Notes: generated from the letters alone by a model not told the origin. A stretch of 13,245 nt of DNA from Chitinophagaceae bacterium (GCA_947452875.1 CANGEZ010000028.1:1-13245); one strand, 5' to 3'; positions 1 to 8,248 are shown, numbered from the stretch's first letter. Program-made: numbers and translations.

Positions 1-389
1 CCTCTGGCGATTTCAGGTCTGGTGTCGAGTAGTTCATAAAAAGGTTCGTGATCTATTTTGTAAAGCATGCAGTCGGTTTTAGCAATGGCTGATGCACTTC
101 TGGGTTCATTGTCTAATAATGACAATTCTCCAAAAACTTCATTTTCTTTGAGTACGGCAAGTTCCTGTCCGCCTTTTTTAATGGAGATTTTTCCTGATAA
201 TATAATGTACATACAATCACCAGGATCATTTTCTTCAAAAATAATGGTATCTGCTTCCAGCTGTTCTTCCTTCATCAATGGGGCTAGTTCCGATAATATA
301 GTTTCTGGAGTTTCCTTGAAAATGCTAAGTGATTTTAAAAGTAATACTTTTTCAAGAAGAAGTAGATTATGATTTAGAGCAGAAGACAT
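1..389 (-). CDS. cyclic nucleotide-binding domain protein (Crp-like fold), 3' end outside window
   Basis: Reading leftward from an ATG at 387-389, an open frame of 129 codons runs off the window edge. It encodes a cyclic-nucleotide-binding (cNMP) beta-roll. An N-terminal helix (about residues 10-40) is followed by 'GDCMYIILSGKI' (57-68), then the phosphate-binding-cassette signature 'FGELSLLDNEPRSASAIA' (86-103). In that cassette Gly87-Glu88 and Arg97 are the positions that contact the ribose and phosphate in Crp/PKA-type domains, so ligand binding is plausible. No DNA-binding domain can be seen, but the C-terminus is missing, so a Crp-type regulator cannot be excluded. The gene is last in a run with the NTT-HEAT transporter (49 bp gap) and the HD hydrolase. 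The plus-strand open frame over it is a shadow. The domain call is firm; ligand and output are unknown. Confidence 0.85.
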   Translation of the reverse strand, partial: MSSALNHNLLLLEKVLLLKSLSIFKETPETILSELAPLMKEEQLEADTIIFEENDPGDCMYIILSGKISIKKGGQELAVLKENEVFGELSLLDNEPRSASAIAKTDCMLYKIDHEPFYELLDTRPEIAR

Positions 390-438
390 GGTAACTTATT
401 TATGTTGTTTAAATAATGTAGTTGATTTGAAAATAATT

Positions 439-3219
439 TTAGTGAGCCATGTTTAGATAAAAATTAGAAGTCTCATTGATTAATTTATTATCCGAATGAG
501 TTAATATTTTTATTTGTGAATCATCTAAATGAATGCCTTGTTTTTTGGCTAAATATAACGAAGTTGAAATAGTCCATTTATTATAAATGCCATTTTCATT
601 TTTGATAACATGAGATAATATTTCTTCGGTGTTTTTGTATGATTGTTTTGGATATAGTTTTTCTATATCATGAATTCTTTCTAAAGTATTTCCGGGTTCA
701 AATAAAGTGTTGAATTTATGGGCGATATCTTTTTTAACAGTGATGTCAATTAATTCCATGGCATTGATGATACTTGCTTTAGCGCCTGTTGCGAAGGCAA
801 CTCTTGCTTTGTTGATTTTATTTCTATTGTAAACAATGGCAAAAAGTGAGAGTAGTGTATCTCTAAGTATTTCAAGTTCCAGATTCAATGCATCGACTAT
901 TAATGACGGATTGGGATTATTATGTTTCAAGCTATTTTGCAAGTAAATAATATTCGCACAATTGGAAAGTAAATGTGTAATGGTGTCTGTAAAAAGATTG
1001 ATTTCTTTTTGTTTGGGTGTAAAGCTAGTTCTGTAGATAGCTTTTATGATAATATTGAAATCTTCAGGAAACGCTTGTAATAATTTTACTAATAAATCAT
1101 GAGCATCAATACTATTGATTCTGCTAATGAGTAAAATTAATTTTTCTTTTTGCAAATAGGTGATAGTCTTGTTAGAATGTAAATAGTTATTAATATGCGG
1201 CAGGGATTTTGAGCCACTTAATAATAAGGGTTCAATCATTTCAAACTCATATTGCATTCCGGTTTGAATGAGCTCTTGAAGTAATAAGTCATTTTCAGAT
1301 TTACCTGCAGCGATAAATGCAAGTTTTCTTACTTCAACATTTTTATCTTTCATTAATTGCAAGATCATGTCAGTTTCTTTACCATGATAATGATTGCTGA
1401 GAATATGAGCGGCTGCAACTCTGTCTTCATCACTTGCTGAATTCATCAATTGATGAAGCATGTTTGTTGCTTTTTGTTTAGCCTCTCCGCTTGCATAAAA
1501 GAAAAGTCCATCAATGGCAGCATTTCTGATTTCCTTTTCATTGCTTGAAAGGAACGGTAATGTTTCATCTGTTTGGATATTGTTTTTACAAATTACTTTT
1601 ATGGCTCTTGCTAAAATAGCAGGGTGCATTTCTTGACTTAATATTTTTATCAAGGACTGCGCAGCTTGTGGATAATCATGTTCCAACATCAAATTCAATA
1701 AAGCAAGTTTCACTTTGTCTGATGGATGTTTGAAGATGGAAATTACAAGCTCATCATTTACATCTTGAGGCTGACGACTCAGCATAGATATGATATTGAG
1801 CACTTCTGTTTCTGTACCATCCTTTGCTTTTTCTTTTAGCCACTGCAAAGTATCTGTATCATGTATAGATAAATTATCAAGATTAAAAAACTTATTACTG
1901 ATGGATTTGATGATGGTTTTAAGATATTGTTTGTTGAGCGCATAAACTCCTGCAAACCAAAAAATACAAATAGCTAGTATCAAATATGACATGGATGCGA
2001 GATCTACTTTTCCTTGGAATTTTATCATGAAAATTATAGCTACACCTGCAAACAAAAATGCGAAAGGATCAGTTATGCCTTTAAGAATCATATGGGCTCT
2101 TAATCTTTCATGATTTGGTAAAGGTTGCATCACTGTTAAGAAAACGGGATTATTGATAGAGGTTTTTAAAATGTCGACTATAGAATAAGTGGCCCCAAAA
2201 CAATACAGAATTAATGTTTGATTGTCTAGCTTTTCAGAATAAATAACCAGGCCGATCATCACCAACAATACGATTGGAGTAATCAGCAATGATTTGATGA
2301 TGCCGATTTTATTAATAAGCCTGCTGGTAAAAATTAATTTGAAAACCAGAAATACAATAGAGATGATGGCATTAAAAAAGGCGATAAAATTTGCTAGAGA
2401 AACATCATCATGGTAAGCATGTTTAACTTTCGTCCAGAACGAATAGTTGATAATCAGAAAACTCATCGACATTAAAATTCCCAATAGTGCTACATTTCTG
2501 ATGAGGTCGTTACCAAAAAAGTTGTCAACTATCTTTTTTATGTTGTGTTCAGGTTTCTTTTTGTGAGCTACCTTTTTGTGTTCATGATGATTGTGTTGTT
2601 TATGATGGTCTTCAAGAATAGTCGCTTCTTTTACAGTAATTAAAAATGGAATAGAAGCAATTAAACATACTAATGCAGCCCAAAGTAAATTGATGGTGCC
2701 AATATAATGTACGGTCAAACCCGCAATAGAATAACCGATCAATTTTGCAGGAATGTCACCGGCACTAATAACAGCAAATAGTCTTTTGCTTTGACGGGCA
2801 TCAAAAATCAATGAAGCTACTCCCCAAAATTCCAAGTTGTTTAAAAGATACAACACATAAAACCATGGAAGCATGATGAAGATAAAATAATTGTCTTCTC
2901 TGAAAAAGAATGCCAATCTGAAAAGAAGAATACTCGCAATCATGAAAATGGTGATCATGAAAGCGACTCTATGTAAAGGAAATTTATGTTCGAGTTTTGA
3001 ATAGATAAATCCGGAGATCCATAATAGAATTGCTGAAAAAATAAATACATAAGGGATCTGTTCAATATGGAATTTTTCCAGTAAAAGAGTGAGTGATGCG
3101 GTTAGGAAGAACGCGATGCCTGCACCTTGAAAAAACTGAAGAAAGAAAAGTTTTTTTACTACACCAACTTCCTCTGCTCTTACATTAAAAGTTTTTAGCC
3201 AAAAATTATTTTGATTCAT
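439..3219 (-). CDS. NTT (ATP/ADP translocase)-like MFS transporter with C-terminal HEAT repeats
   Basis: The product is a 926-residue two-part protein. Residues about 20-430 are strongly hydrophobic and fit 10-12 membrane helices. 'FDARQSKRLFAVISAGDIPAK' (139-159) resembles the helix-4/5 region of the nucleotide transporter (NTT, Npt1/Tlc) branch of the MFS superfamily. Residues 204-226 form a His/Lys-rich cytoplasmic-type loop between the two membrane halves. From about 460 onward the protein is soluble and alpha-helical with HEAT-like repeats: 'DKVKLALLNLM' (501-511), 'EKEIRNAAIDGL' (561-572), 'DEDRVAAAHIL' (597-607) and 'NVEVRKLAFIA' (627-637). NTT homologues with HEAT or cNMP domains are known in free-living bacteria, where the substrate is generally unproven. 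Spacing is 17 bp from the HD gene and 49 bp to the cNMP gene, so co-transcription is likely. Nucleotide transport itself is inference. Confidence 0.72.
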   Translation of the reverse strand: MNQNNFWLKTFNVRAEEVGVVKKLFFLQFFQGAGIAFFLTASLTLLLEKFHIEQIPYVFIFSAILLWISGFIYSKLEHKFPLHRVAFMITIFMIASILLFRLAFFFREDNYFIFIMLPWFYVLYLLNNLEFWGVASLIFDARQSKRLFAVISAGDIPAKLIGYSIAGLTVHYIGTINLLWAALVCLIASIPFLITVKEATILEDHHKQHNHHEHKKVAHKKKPEHNIKKIVDNFFGNDLIRNVALLGILMSMSFLIINYSFWTKVKHAYHDDVSLANFIAFFNAIISIVFLVFKLIFTSRLINKIGIIKSLLITPIVLLVMIGLVIYSEKLDNQTLILYCFGATYSIVDILKTSINNPVFLTVMQPLPNHERLRAHMILKGITDPFAFLFAGVAIIFMIKFQGKVDLASMSYLILAICIFWFAGVYALNKQYLKTIIKSISNKFFNLDNLSIHDTDTLQWLKEKAKDGTETEVLNIISMLSRQPQDVNDELVISIFKHPSDKVKLALLNLMLEHDYPQAAQSLIKILSQEMHPAILARAIKVICKNNIQTDETLPFLSSNEKEIRNAAIDGLFFYASGEAKQKATNMLHQLMNSASDEDRVAAAHILSNHYHGKETDMILQLMKDKNVEVRKLAFIAAGKSENDLLLQELIQTGMQYEFEMIEPLLLSGSKSLPHINNYLHSNKTITYLQKEKLILLISRINSIDAHDLLVKLLQAFPEDFNIIIKAIYRTSFTPKQKEINLFTDTITHLLSNCANIIYLQNSLKHNNPNPSLIVDALNLELEILRDTLLSLFAIVYNRNKINKARVAFATGAKASIINAMELIDITVKKDIAHKFNTLFEPGNTLERIHDIEKLYPKQSYKNTEEILSHVIKNENGIYNKWTISTSLYLAKKQGIHLDDSQIKILTHSDNKLINETSNFYLNMAH

Positions 3220-3236
3220 TTCTTAGGGTTGGATAT

Positions 3237-3833
3237 TTATGACTGGTTATTGATTTGTTTTTTCACGAGTTCGTTGTATCTGGCCATTTTTTCTGCTTCT
3301 CTTTTTTCTATGCTTGATTTTGTAAAGAACTTGTGTTTATTGAAGAAATTAATTTGAAATTGATACCAGTCTGTTTCAGTGGTAATAATTTGATATGAAA
3401 TAAGTTCATTTCGAAGTCGTTCACTGGTTTCAACAAATCCTTCTCTACCCAAATAATCGAGATCGGCATCACAAATGATCATCTCCAAAAGATTATGAGG
3501 ATGGTGAGGAAACCTAGTTGCCATGATGAGGTTGCAAATATTGTCAATTCTTTGATTAGACAAACCGAATTCAGGGAGGTATTTTCTCGCTAAATCGCAA
3601 CTTACAAATTCATGATTGGTGTGTTTTTCAAGAAATCCAGTATCATGATACAATGCTGCTATTTGTAAATCTTCCAATTCTTTTGGATTGGTAATCCCTT
3701 CAGCTGCAGCAATGATTAATATTTGTTTCTCAACATCAAGTGTGTGCCCAATATTATGATAAGCTAACGAACCAGAAAGTCCATTTTCCAATAAAGATAA
3801 AATGTGAGATTTTATAGCATTAATATCAACCAT
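3237..3833 (-). CDS. HD-domain phosphohydrolase
   Basis: The 198-residue soluble protein carries HD-superfamily metal ligands in order: 'YHNIGHT' with His26/His30, the 'YHDTG' motif with His63-Asp64, and 'DADLD' with Asp122/124/126. The overall length suits a single-domain HD hydrolase acting on a nucleotide or another phosphoester. No partner domain (RelA/SpoT synthetase, GAF, response regulator) is fused. It is first in a run with the NTT-HEAT transporter and the cNMP-binding protein, which makes a cyclic or linear nucleotide an attractive substrate, but that is inferred from neighbours only. The ATG at 3831-3833 was chosen because the family-like sequence begins immediately after it. There is no Shine-Dalgarno sequence. 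A -7-like box lies about 40 bp upstream. Confidence 0.82.
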   Translation of the reverse strand: MVDINAIKSHILSLLENGLSGSLAYHNIGHTLDVEKQILIIAAAEGITNPKELEDLQIAALYHDTGFLEKHTNHEFVSCDLARKYLPEFGLSNQRIDNICNLIMATRFPHHPHNLLEMIICDADLDYLGREGFVETSERLRNELISYQIITTETDWYQFQINFFNKHKFFTKSSIEKREAEKMARYNELVKKQINNQS

Positions 3834-3870
3834 GTTATAAATTGTTCATTTGAAGGGTTCAAAAATTACT

Positions 3871-3878
3871 CAAATATA
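3871..3878 (-). promoter_or_regulatory. candidate -7 box for the HD/NTT-HEAT/cNMP operon
   Basis: On the minus strand this reads TATATTTG, an exact match to the Bacteroidota -7 element TAnnTTTG, and would give a leader of roughly 30 nt before the HD gene. No convincing -33 TTTG lies at the usual spacing (the nearest TTG is 25 bp upstream), so support is partial. Confidence 0.4.
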
Positions 3879-3941
3879 GATAATCGAATTTATAATGATG
3901 ATTCAATATTAATGGGGGTTAAAAACAAATTTTCCTAGTAT

Positions 3942-5090
3942 TTAATGTAGATTCTTATTTGATTTCAAAACCAATTTCAAAGTAATCAATCCGGCTGCTG
4001 CTGATAAAGTAGAGGCCGCTATTATGGCGATTTTTCCGTTATCGATAATGGCCCTATTATCAAATGCCAGCAGCGTAATAAAAATGCTCATGGTAAATCC
4101 AATTCCTGCAAGCAAACTTACTCCGGCTATGTGTTTCCAAGTTAACCCTTTGGGTAATTTTGCTATGCCCATGAAAACAGCTAGACTACTAAATAAAATT
4201 ATGCCGATTGGTTTTCCGGCAGCAAGTCCTGCTATAATTCCAGTTCCTATATTAGATGAAAGTCCGGAAACCCAATTGTAATTAAAAACAATACAAGTGT
4301 TGGCTAAGGCGAAAAGTGGTAGAATAATAAAAGCTACAGAGTAATGCAATTTATGTTGCAGCTTAGATGATAATGTTTTTTCAGATCCATCACTAAAAGG
4401 AATGGCGAATGCTAGCATCACACCGGCAATAGTAGCATGTACACCTGAATGTAGCATAAAATACCACATGGCAATTCCTCCAATCAAATAGGGCAAGAAA
4501 TGATGAAATTTTAATCTGTTCAACACAATCAATATTCCCCAGATACCTAGCGAGATAAACAAATAAGTGAAGGAGAGATGAGCTGTGTAAAAAAAAGCAA
4601 TGATTAAAATTGCGCACAAGTCATCTATAACTGCAAGTGCTGTCAGAAATACTTTTAATTGAGGTGGAACTGATTTGCCCAACAAACTTAATATGCCAAT
4701 GGCAAATGCGATATCGGTAGCCATTGGGATGCCGGCTCCATTTTGAGTATTACTTCCATAGTTATAAATCAAATAAATACATGCAGGAACAATAACTCCT
4801 CCAATAGCACTGATAACAGGAAACAAAGCGTTTTTAAAATTGGATAATTCTCCTACATAAATTTCTCTTTCTAATTCAAGACCAATTAACAAAAAGAAAA
4901 TGGCCATTAAGCCGTCATTAATCCAATGGGTAATGGAATGTCCTTGGAAATCTGTTTCCCAAAACTGCATGTAAGCATTTCCGGCAGTGGTATTAGAAAT
5001 GACGAGTGAAATGAGGGTGCAGAAAATTAAAATAAATCCACCTGTTTTTTCACTTTTAAAAAAGTCTTTGAAATGTTGAGTTAAAGTCAT
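3942..5090 (-). CDS. nhaA: Na+/H+ antiporter NhaA
   Basis: This inner-membrane antiporter exports Na+ in exchange for protons, supporting pH and sodium homeostasis. The 382-residue length is close to E. coli NhaA (388). Diagnostic motifs are all present: 'ATDIAFAIGILSLLG' with Asp125 (equivalent of E. coli D133), 'LAVIDDLCAI' with the ion-binding Asp156-Asp157 pair (D163/D164), 'AGKPIGI' with Lys293 (K300), and 'GFTMSIFI' near the last helices. About twelve hydrophobic segments span the protein. The ATG at 5088-5090 gives the expected N-terminus (amphipathic start, then TM1 at about 17-32). It starts 22 bp after the yitT-like stop and is probably co-transcribed with it. No terminator-like hairpin is obvious downstream. 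Confidence 0.96.
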   Translation of the reverse strand: MTLTQHFKDFFKSEKTGGFILIFCTLISLVISNTTAGNAYMQFWETDFQGHSITHWINDGLMAIFFLLIGLELEREIYVGELSNFKNALFPVISAIGGVIVPACIYLIYNYGSNTQNGAGIPMATDIAFAIGILSLLGKSVPPQLKVFLTALAVIDDLCAILIIAFFYTAHLSFTYLFISLGIWGILIVLNRLKFHHFLPYLIGGIAMWYFMLHSGVHATIAGVMLAFAIPFSDGSEKTLSSKLQHKLHYSVAFIILPLFALANTCIVFNYNWVSGLSSNIGTGIIAGLAAGKPIGIILFSSLAVFMGIAKLPKGLTWKHIAGVSLLAGIGFTMSIFITLLAFDNRAIIDNGKIAIIAASTLSAAAGLITLKLVLKSNKNLH

Positions 5091-5112
5091 GTATACAAGT
5101 TGAATGTTATTG

Positions 5113-6057
5113 TCAATCTTTTAGTCGTCTTTTTTTGATCATTCCGCCTTTCATGTCTTTTACACTGGTCATGTAAATAAAAGCTTCAGGATCTATCAAT
5201 TCAATTTCGTGTTTGATTTTACTAACCTCAAGCCTGGTAATAATGGTGTTGATGATTTTTAAATCGTACAATTTTTCGCCACTTTTTCCAAATCCTCTTT
5301 CGCCTTTGTAAACGGTGATGCCTCTGCCCAATTTGTTTACAATCATGTCTCGTATTTTTTCTTCTTTCAAAGAAATGATATTCACGGATGTATATTCTTC
5401 AATGCCTTCAATGAGAAAGTCTACTGTTTTAGATGCGGCAAGATAAGTGAGCATGGCGTATAATGCAGTTTCGATGGAGATCAACCAAGCGGCTAATGAA
5501 AAAATGATGATATTGATGACCATAATAACATCGCCAATAGACAAACCAGAATTTTTACTTACTGTAATAGCCAATATTTCCGTGCCATCTAATACAGCGC
5601 CACCACGCATGGTTAAACCAACACCGGCACCCAAAAAGAAACCGCCGAATACAGCGATGAGTAATTTGTCGTTTGTGATGTGAGGATAAGGAAATATGGC
5701 TACCCAAAAAGCAAGTGCTGCAATGGCAAATGCAGATTTAAAGGCGAATTCATTGTTGATGATTTTTTTTCCAAGGATGATGAAAGGGGCGTTGATGACA
5801 ATAATCAACAAAGACAGATTGATTTTGAAAACTTCTGTTGCCAACAAGGAAAGTCCCATGGTGCCACCGTCGATGAAATTACTGGGCATCAGAAATCCTT
5901 TTAACCCAAAACCTGCGCAAAAAACACCACAAAAAATGAGGAACAAATCAGTGATGATTTTTTTTCTTTTAGTATCTTTTTCAAAGGCCAATTTCGCATT
6001 CATGAAGTCTGGTTCTTCTGCTGTTGAATGTGATTTGTTATTTCCAAAATGTAACAT
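5113..6057 (-). CDS. YitT family membrane protein (YitT_membrane plus DUF2179)
   Basis: The 314-residue protein has a polar N-terminus (1-33), then five to six membrane helices between about 35 and 215 that include the family hallmarks 'GGTMGLSLL' (64-72) and 'MRGGAVLDGTEILAI' (150-164). A cytoplasmic C-terminal DUF2179 domain (about 225-300) carries 'GRGITVYKGERGFG' (244-257). The biochemical role of the family is not established. The start could be the ATG at 6055-6057 or Met19 at 6001-6003. The longer form was kept, but the first 18 residues are low-complexity and weakly supported. The gene is divergent from rnpB and upstream of nhaA by 22 bp. A two-gene operon is likely, but a functional link to sodium transport is not shown. 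Confidence 0.88.
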   Translation of the reverse strand: MLHFGNNKSHSTAEEPDFMNAKLAFEKDTKRKKIITDLFLIFCGVFCAGFGLKGFLMPSNFIDGGTMGLSLLATEVFKINLSLLIIVINAPFIILGKKIINNEFAFKSAFAIAALAFWVAIFPYPHITNDKLLIAVFGGFFLGAGVGLTMRGGAVLDGTEILAITVSKNSGLSIGDVIMVINIIIFSLAAWLISIETALYAMLTYLAASKTVDFLIEGIEEYTSVNIISLKEEKIRDMIVNKLGRGITVYKGERGFGKSGEKLYDLKIINTIITRLEVSKIKHEIELIDPEAFIYMTSVKDMKGGMIKKRRLKD

Positions 6058-6148
6058 GATTCTGCTTTTTTTAAACGATTAAAAATAAGTTATTGATTCG
6101 ATTTCTTCATTTCAATTTGAACATTAAAGACTAATTGTGAGTAATCGG

Positions 6149-6178
6149 TTAATAGCAATGTTGAAATGCTTATTTTTA
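6149..6178 (+). promoter_or_regulatory. weak candidate promoter for rnpB
   Basis: TATTTTTA at 6171-6178 resembles the Bacteroidota -7 box, with a poor -33 (TTA at 6149-6151) 19 bp upstream. The implied start site, about 6183-6185, coincides with the first base of the RNase P RNA P1 helix, which is the main reason to list it. Confidence 0.3.
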
Positions 6179-6182
6179 CAGC

Positions 6183-6559
6183 ATCTATCAGCCGGTTATC
6201 GCTTCAAGCAATTGAAGAGGAAAGTCCGGACAGCAAAGGGCAGCATACCGGTTAATGGCCGGCTTTTCTGGGTAGTCAGAAAAAGAGAAAGTGCCACAGA
6301 AAATTACTTCCCTGATTCGTTGGGGTAAAGGTGAAAACGTGAGGTAAGAGCTCACGGTAAAGATTAGTAATAATATTTACGGGTAAACCTTATGCGCTGT
6401 AATGTCACGTAAATCAACGATTGAGGGCGGCTCGTCCGATTTCAGGCAACTGATGCGTTGAAGGGTAGGCAGCAAGATTGTATCAGTAATGATGCAGCCA
6501 GATAAATGATAACCGTCCCGAATTTCGGGATTACAGAATCCGGCTTATGGCTGATAGGT
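6183..6559 (+). ncRNA. rnpB: RNase P RNA, bacterial class A
   Basis: This is the catalytic RNA of ribonuclease P, which removes 5' leaders from pre-tRNAs. The terminal helix P1 is perfect over 9 bp: CTATCAGCC (6185-6193) pairs with GGCTGATAG (6549-6557). Conserved region I is present as GAGGAAAGTCCGGA (6217-6230). GCCACAGAAA follows at about 6293, GGGTAAACC lies near 6381, an AGATAAATGATAACC block near 6500, and conserved region V appears as ACAGAATCCGGCTTA (6533-6547). The total of about 375 nt fits class A. Ends are set from P1 and may be off by a few bases. It is divergently oriented from the yitT-like gene. No canonical terminator follows; a weak long inverted repeat begins about 40 bp downstream. 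The open reading frame across its 5' half is spurious. Confidence 0.95.
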
Positions 6560-6568
6560 ATTTTAAAA

Positions 6569-6662
6569 GTTCAATAGGTTAGAAATGTTCAATAGGTTCA
6601 AAATGTTCGTTTAAAAGGTATTTAACATCTTAAACAAATTGAACCTTTTAAACCTTTTGAAC
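6569..6662. repeat. GTTCAA-type repeat cluster with a long imperfect inverted repeat
   Basis: GTTCAATAGGTT occurs twice as an exact 12-bp direct repeat (6569-6580 and 6587-6598). An imperfect hairpin follows. GTTCAAAA (6596-6603) pairs with TTTTGAAC (6655-6662), and GTTTAAAAGGT (6609-6619) pairs perfectly with ACCTTTTAAAC (6643-6653). The loop is 23 nt, with a 5-nt and a 1-nt bulge between the two stem segments. It lies just 3' of rnpB and might act as a 3' structure, but the following bases are not a true T-run. Confidence 0.65.
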
Positions 6663-6714
6663 AAATGTTTTACCAACGCAACGTCCCTTTCAGGAGACAT
6701 TGCTATGAACTAGC

Positions 6715-6819
6715 CATCCAGCTTATCTAGCCAATCCAGCCTATCCAACTTATCTAGCCTATCCAGCTTATCTAGTCTATCCAGCTTATCCAGCTTCTAG
6801 TATCCAGTATCTAGTATCC
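6715..6819. repeat. 9-bp tandem array A, TATC(C/T)AGCY, overlapping the 3' end of the nudix gene
   Basis: Nine consecutive 9-bp units run from 6715 to 6795 (TATCCAGCT, TATCTAGCC and close variants). The period then shortens to about 7 bp (TATCCAG, TATCTAG) up to 6819. On the nudix strand the unit reads AGCTGGATA. The nudix stop codon (6811-6813) and its last sense codons are inside the array. The same unit recurs at 8399-8478. Together with the GTTCAA cluster this fills almost all of the gap between rnpB and the nudix gene. Confidence 0.9.
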
Positions 6820-7278
6820 AACCCTTCCCGCCTTCACCATCTTCGCAGCTATCTTATCAATTGGTAATGTCATTACTTCAGCAGAAAATTCATTCCACGT
6901 AATAAATCGAAATGATTCTATTTGTTTTGTTTTTTCATACTGGTTCATTTGCTCTTCATCAAATTCAAATGCAGAAGTTCTGATTGGAACACTGATAGGC
7001 TCCATTGCTTTTACCAGATAGTAAATAGAAATAAGTTGATGATTGGGATTGAATATACTTTTTTGGTAAAAATCGGTGGTGTATAAATGACTGATGACCT
7101 CAATTTCAAGATTCATTTCTTCTTTAAATTCTCTCACTAGGCAATTGATGGTGCCTTCTCCAATTTCTAATCCTCCGCCACAAAACTTAGTGTAGTGGTT
7201 TCCTTTTATTAATTCATCACTTACCAATACTTCATTATTGTCATTGATGAGAATACCATAAACTCTTATGTTGAACAT
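6811..7278 (-). CDS. NUDIX hydrolase
   Basis: The 155-residue protein has a Nudix box at residues 35-57. Gly35, Glu41, then Arg49-Glu50 and Glu53-Glu54 follow the G-x5-E-x7-RE-x2-EE spacing that binds the catalytic divalent metal. The usual Gly two residues after EE is Asn56 here, a mild deviation. The family hydrolyses nucleoside diphosphates linked to another moiety; the substrate cannot be read from the sequence. The ATG at 7276-7278 begins 3 bp after the corA stop, so the two are almost certainly co-transcribed and perhaps translationally coupled. The C-terminus ends '-RVGY' with the last codons and the TAG lying in tandem array A, suggesting the original stop was replaced or that the array grew up to it. 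Confidence 0.88.
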   Translation of the reverse strand: MFNIRVYGILINDNNEVLVSDELIKGNHYTKFCGGGLEIGEGTINCLVREFKEEMNLEIEVISHLYTTDFYQKSIFNPNHQLISIYYLVKAMEPISVPIRTSAFEFDEEQMNQYEKTKQIESFRFITWNEFSAEVMTLPIDKIAAKMVKAGRVGY

Positions 7279-7281
7279 GTT

Positions 7282-8220
7282 TTATTTTTTTAATCTTCTT
7301 ATATAATTATACAATGCAAATCCAAGGATGAAAAAGCAAACACAAACCGGTATCCAAAAAGCCCAATGAGAATGTTGAAAGGGTAGTGGCACATTCATAC
7401 CATAAATACTGGCAATCAAAACGGGAATGCTGAGGAAAATGGTAAGAGTGGTCAATCTTTTCAATACTTCATTTTGGTTATTGCTAATGATACTCGCAAA
7501 TGCATCCAAAGTGCTACTCAAGATATTAGTGTAAGTATTTGCAGTTTCCAAGGCTTGAGAAGTTTCGATGATCAAATCTTCTAAAAAATCTTTTTCTTCT
7601 TCATCAAGTCTTAAGAAATTAGTTCGACTCATTTTCATCATCAACAATTCATTACTACGAAGTGCAGTTACAAAATAAACTAGACTTTTCTGAATCCGCA
7701 TTAATTGCAGTAATTCTTCATTTCTATTGGCGTCGTATAATTTTTGTTCTAATGAATTACGACGGTTGTTGATTTCTTTGAGATACTCCTGAAAATTGGT
7801 AGTGATCTTTTCGAAAATTTTAAGAACCATCATATTCTTTTTATCAGGATGGCGATTTTGAAAACTGTTTAGGAATTTTTTTATGGCTTCGTTTTCGAAT
7901 GAATTTACCGTTACAATTTGATCTGCAGTTAAGATGATACAAATTGGAATGGTAATATAAAAGGCATCACTCTCGTTAAAGGAATTGTTTTCTGTAGGCG
8001 TTTTAATAACAATAAGTTTAACCTGCTCATCAGCTTCATAACGACTTCTTTCATCAATATCCAATGAGTCTTTTAAAAAGTCGATAGGAATATTTAATTG
8101 ATTGCTCAGCTCAGAAAATTCTTCTTGTTTCAACGGTGGCAAAATATTCACCCATGTTCCTGAAACAGGCTTGTCGATGGCAATTGTTTTCTGGTCTTCT
8201 ATTTTGAAATATTGTATCAA
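7282..8220 (-). CDS. corA: CorA family Mg2+/Co2+ transport protein
   Basis: The product is a 312-residue inner-membrane divalent-cation channel, pentameric in this family. The cytoplasmic N-terminal domain covers about 1-250 and includes a long charged helix (about 135-210). Two C-terminal membrane segments follow (about 258-273 and 286-305). The ion-selectivity signature is 'YGMNVP' (GMN at 274-276), followed by a short periplasmic loop and a basic C-terminus 'RRLKK'. The start is a TTG at 8218-8220. The frame stays open upstream only to a TAA at 8302-8304 and contains no ATG, so TTG giving 'MIQYFK' is the best choice. No Shine-Dalgarno is visible. The leader runs straight into the heptamer array. 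The nudix gene follows by 3 bp. Confidence 0.93.
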   Translation of the reverse strand: MIQYFKIEDQKTIAIDKPVSGTWVNILPPLKQEEFSELSNQLNIPIDFLKDSLDIDERSRYEADEQVKLIVIKTPTENNSFNESDAFYITIPICIILTADQIVTVNSFENEAIKKFLNSFQNRHPDKKNMMVLKIFEKITTNFQEYLKEINNRRNSLEQKLYDANRNEELLQLMRIQKSLVYFVTALRSNELLMMKMSRTNFLRLDEEEKDFLEDLIIETSQALETANTYTNILSSTLDAFASIISNNQNEVLKRLTTLTIFLSIPVLIASIYGMNVPLPFQHSHWAFWIPVCVCFFILGFALYNYIRRLKK

Positions 8221-8248
8221 GGAGGAAAAGTTAGTTGTTTGAGGTTTG

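Noticed and set aside
67..372. Plus-strand open frame of 101 codons
   Set aside because: Antisense of the cyclic-nucleotide-binding domain, whose minus-strand translation has clear family motifs.
6137..6328. Plus-strand open frame of 63 codons
   Set aside because: It covers the 5' half of rnpB, whose conserved RNA sequence and P1 helix explain the region.
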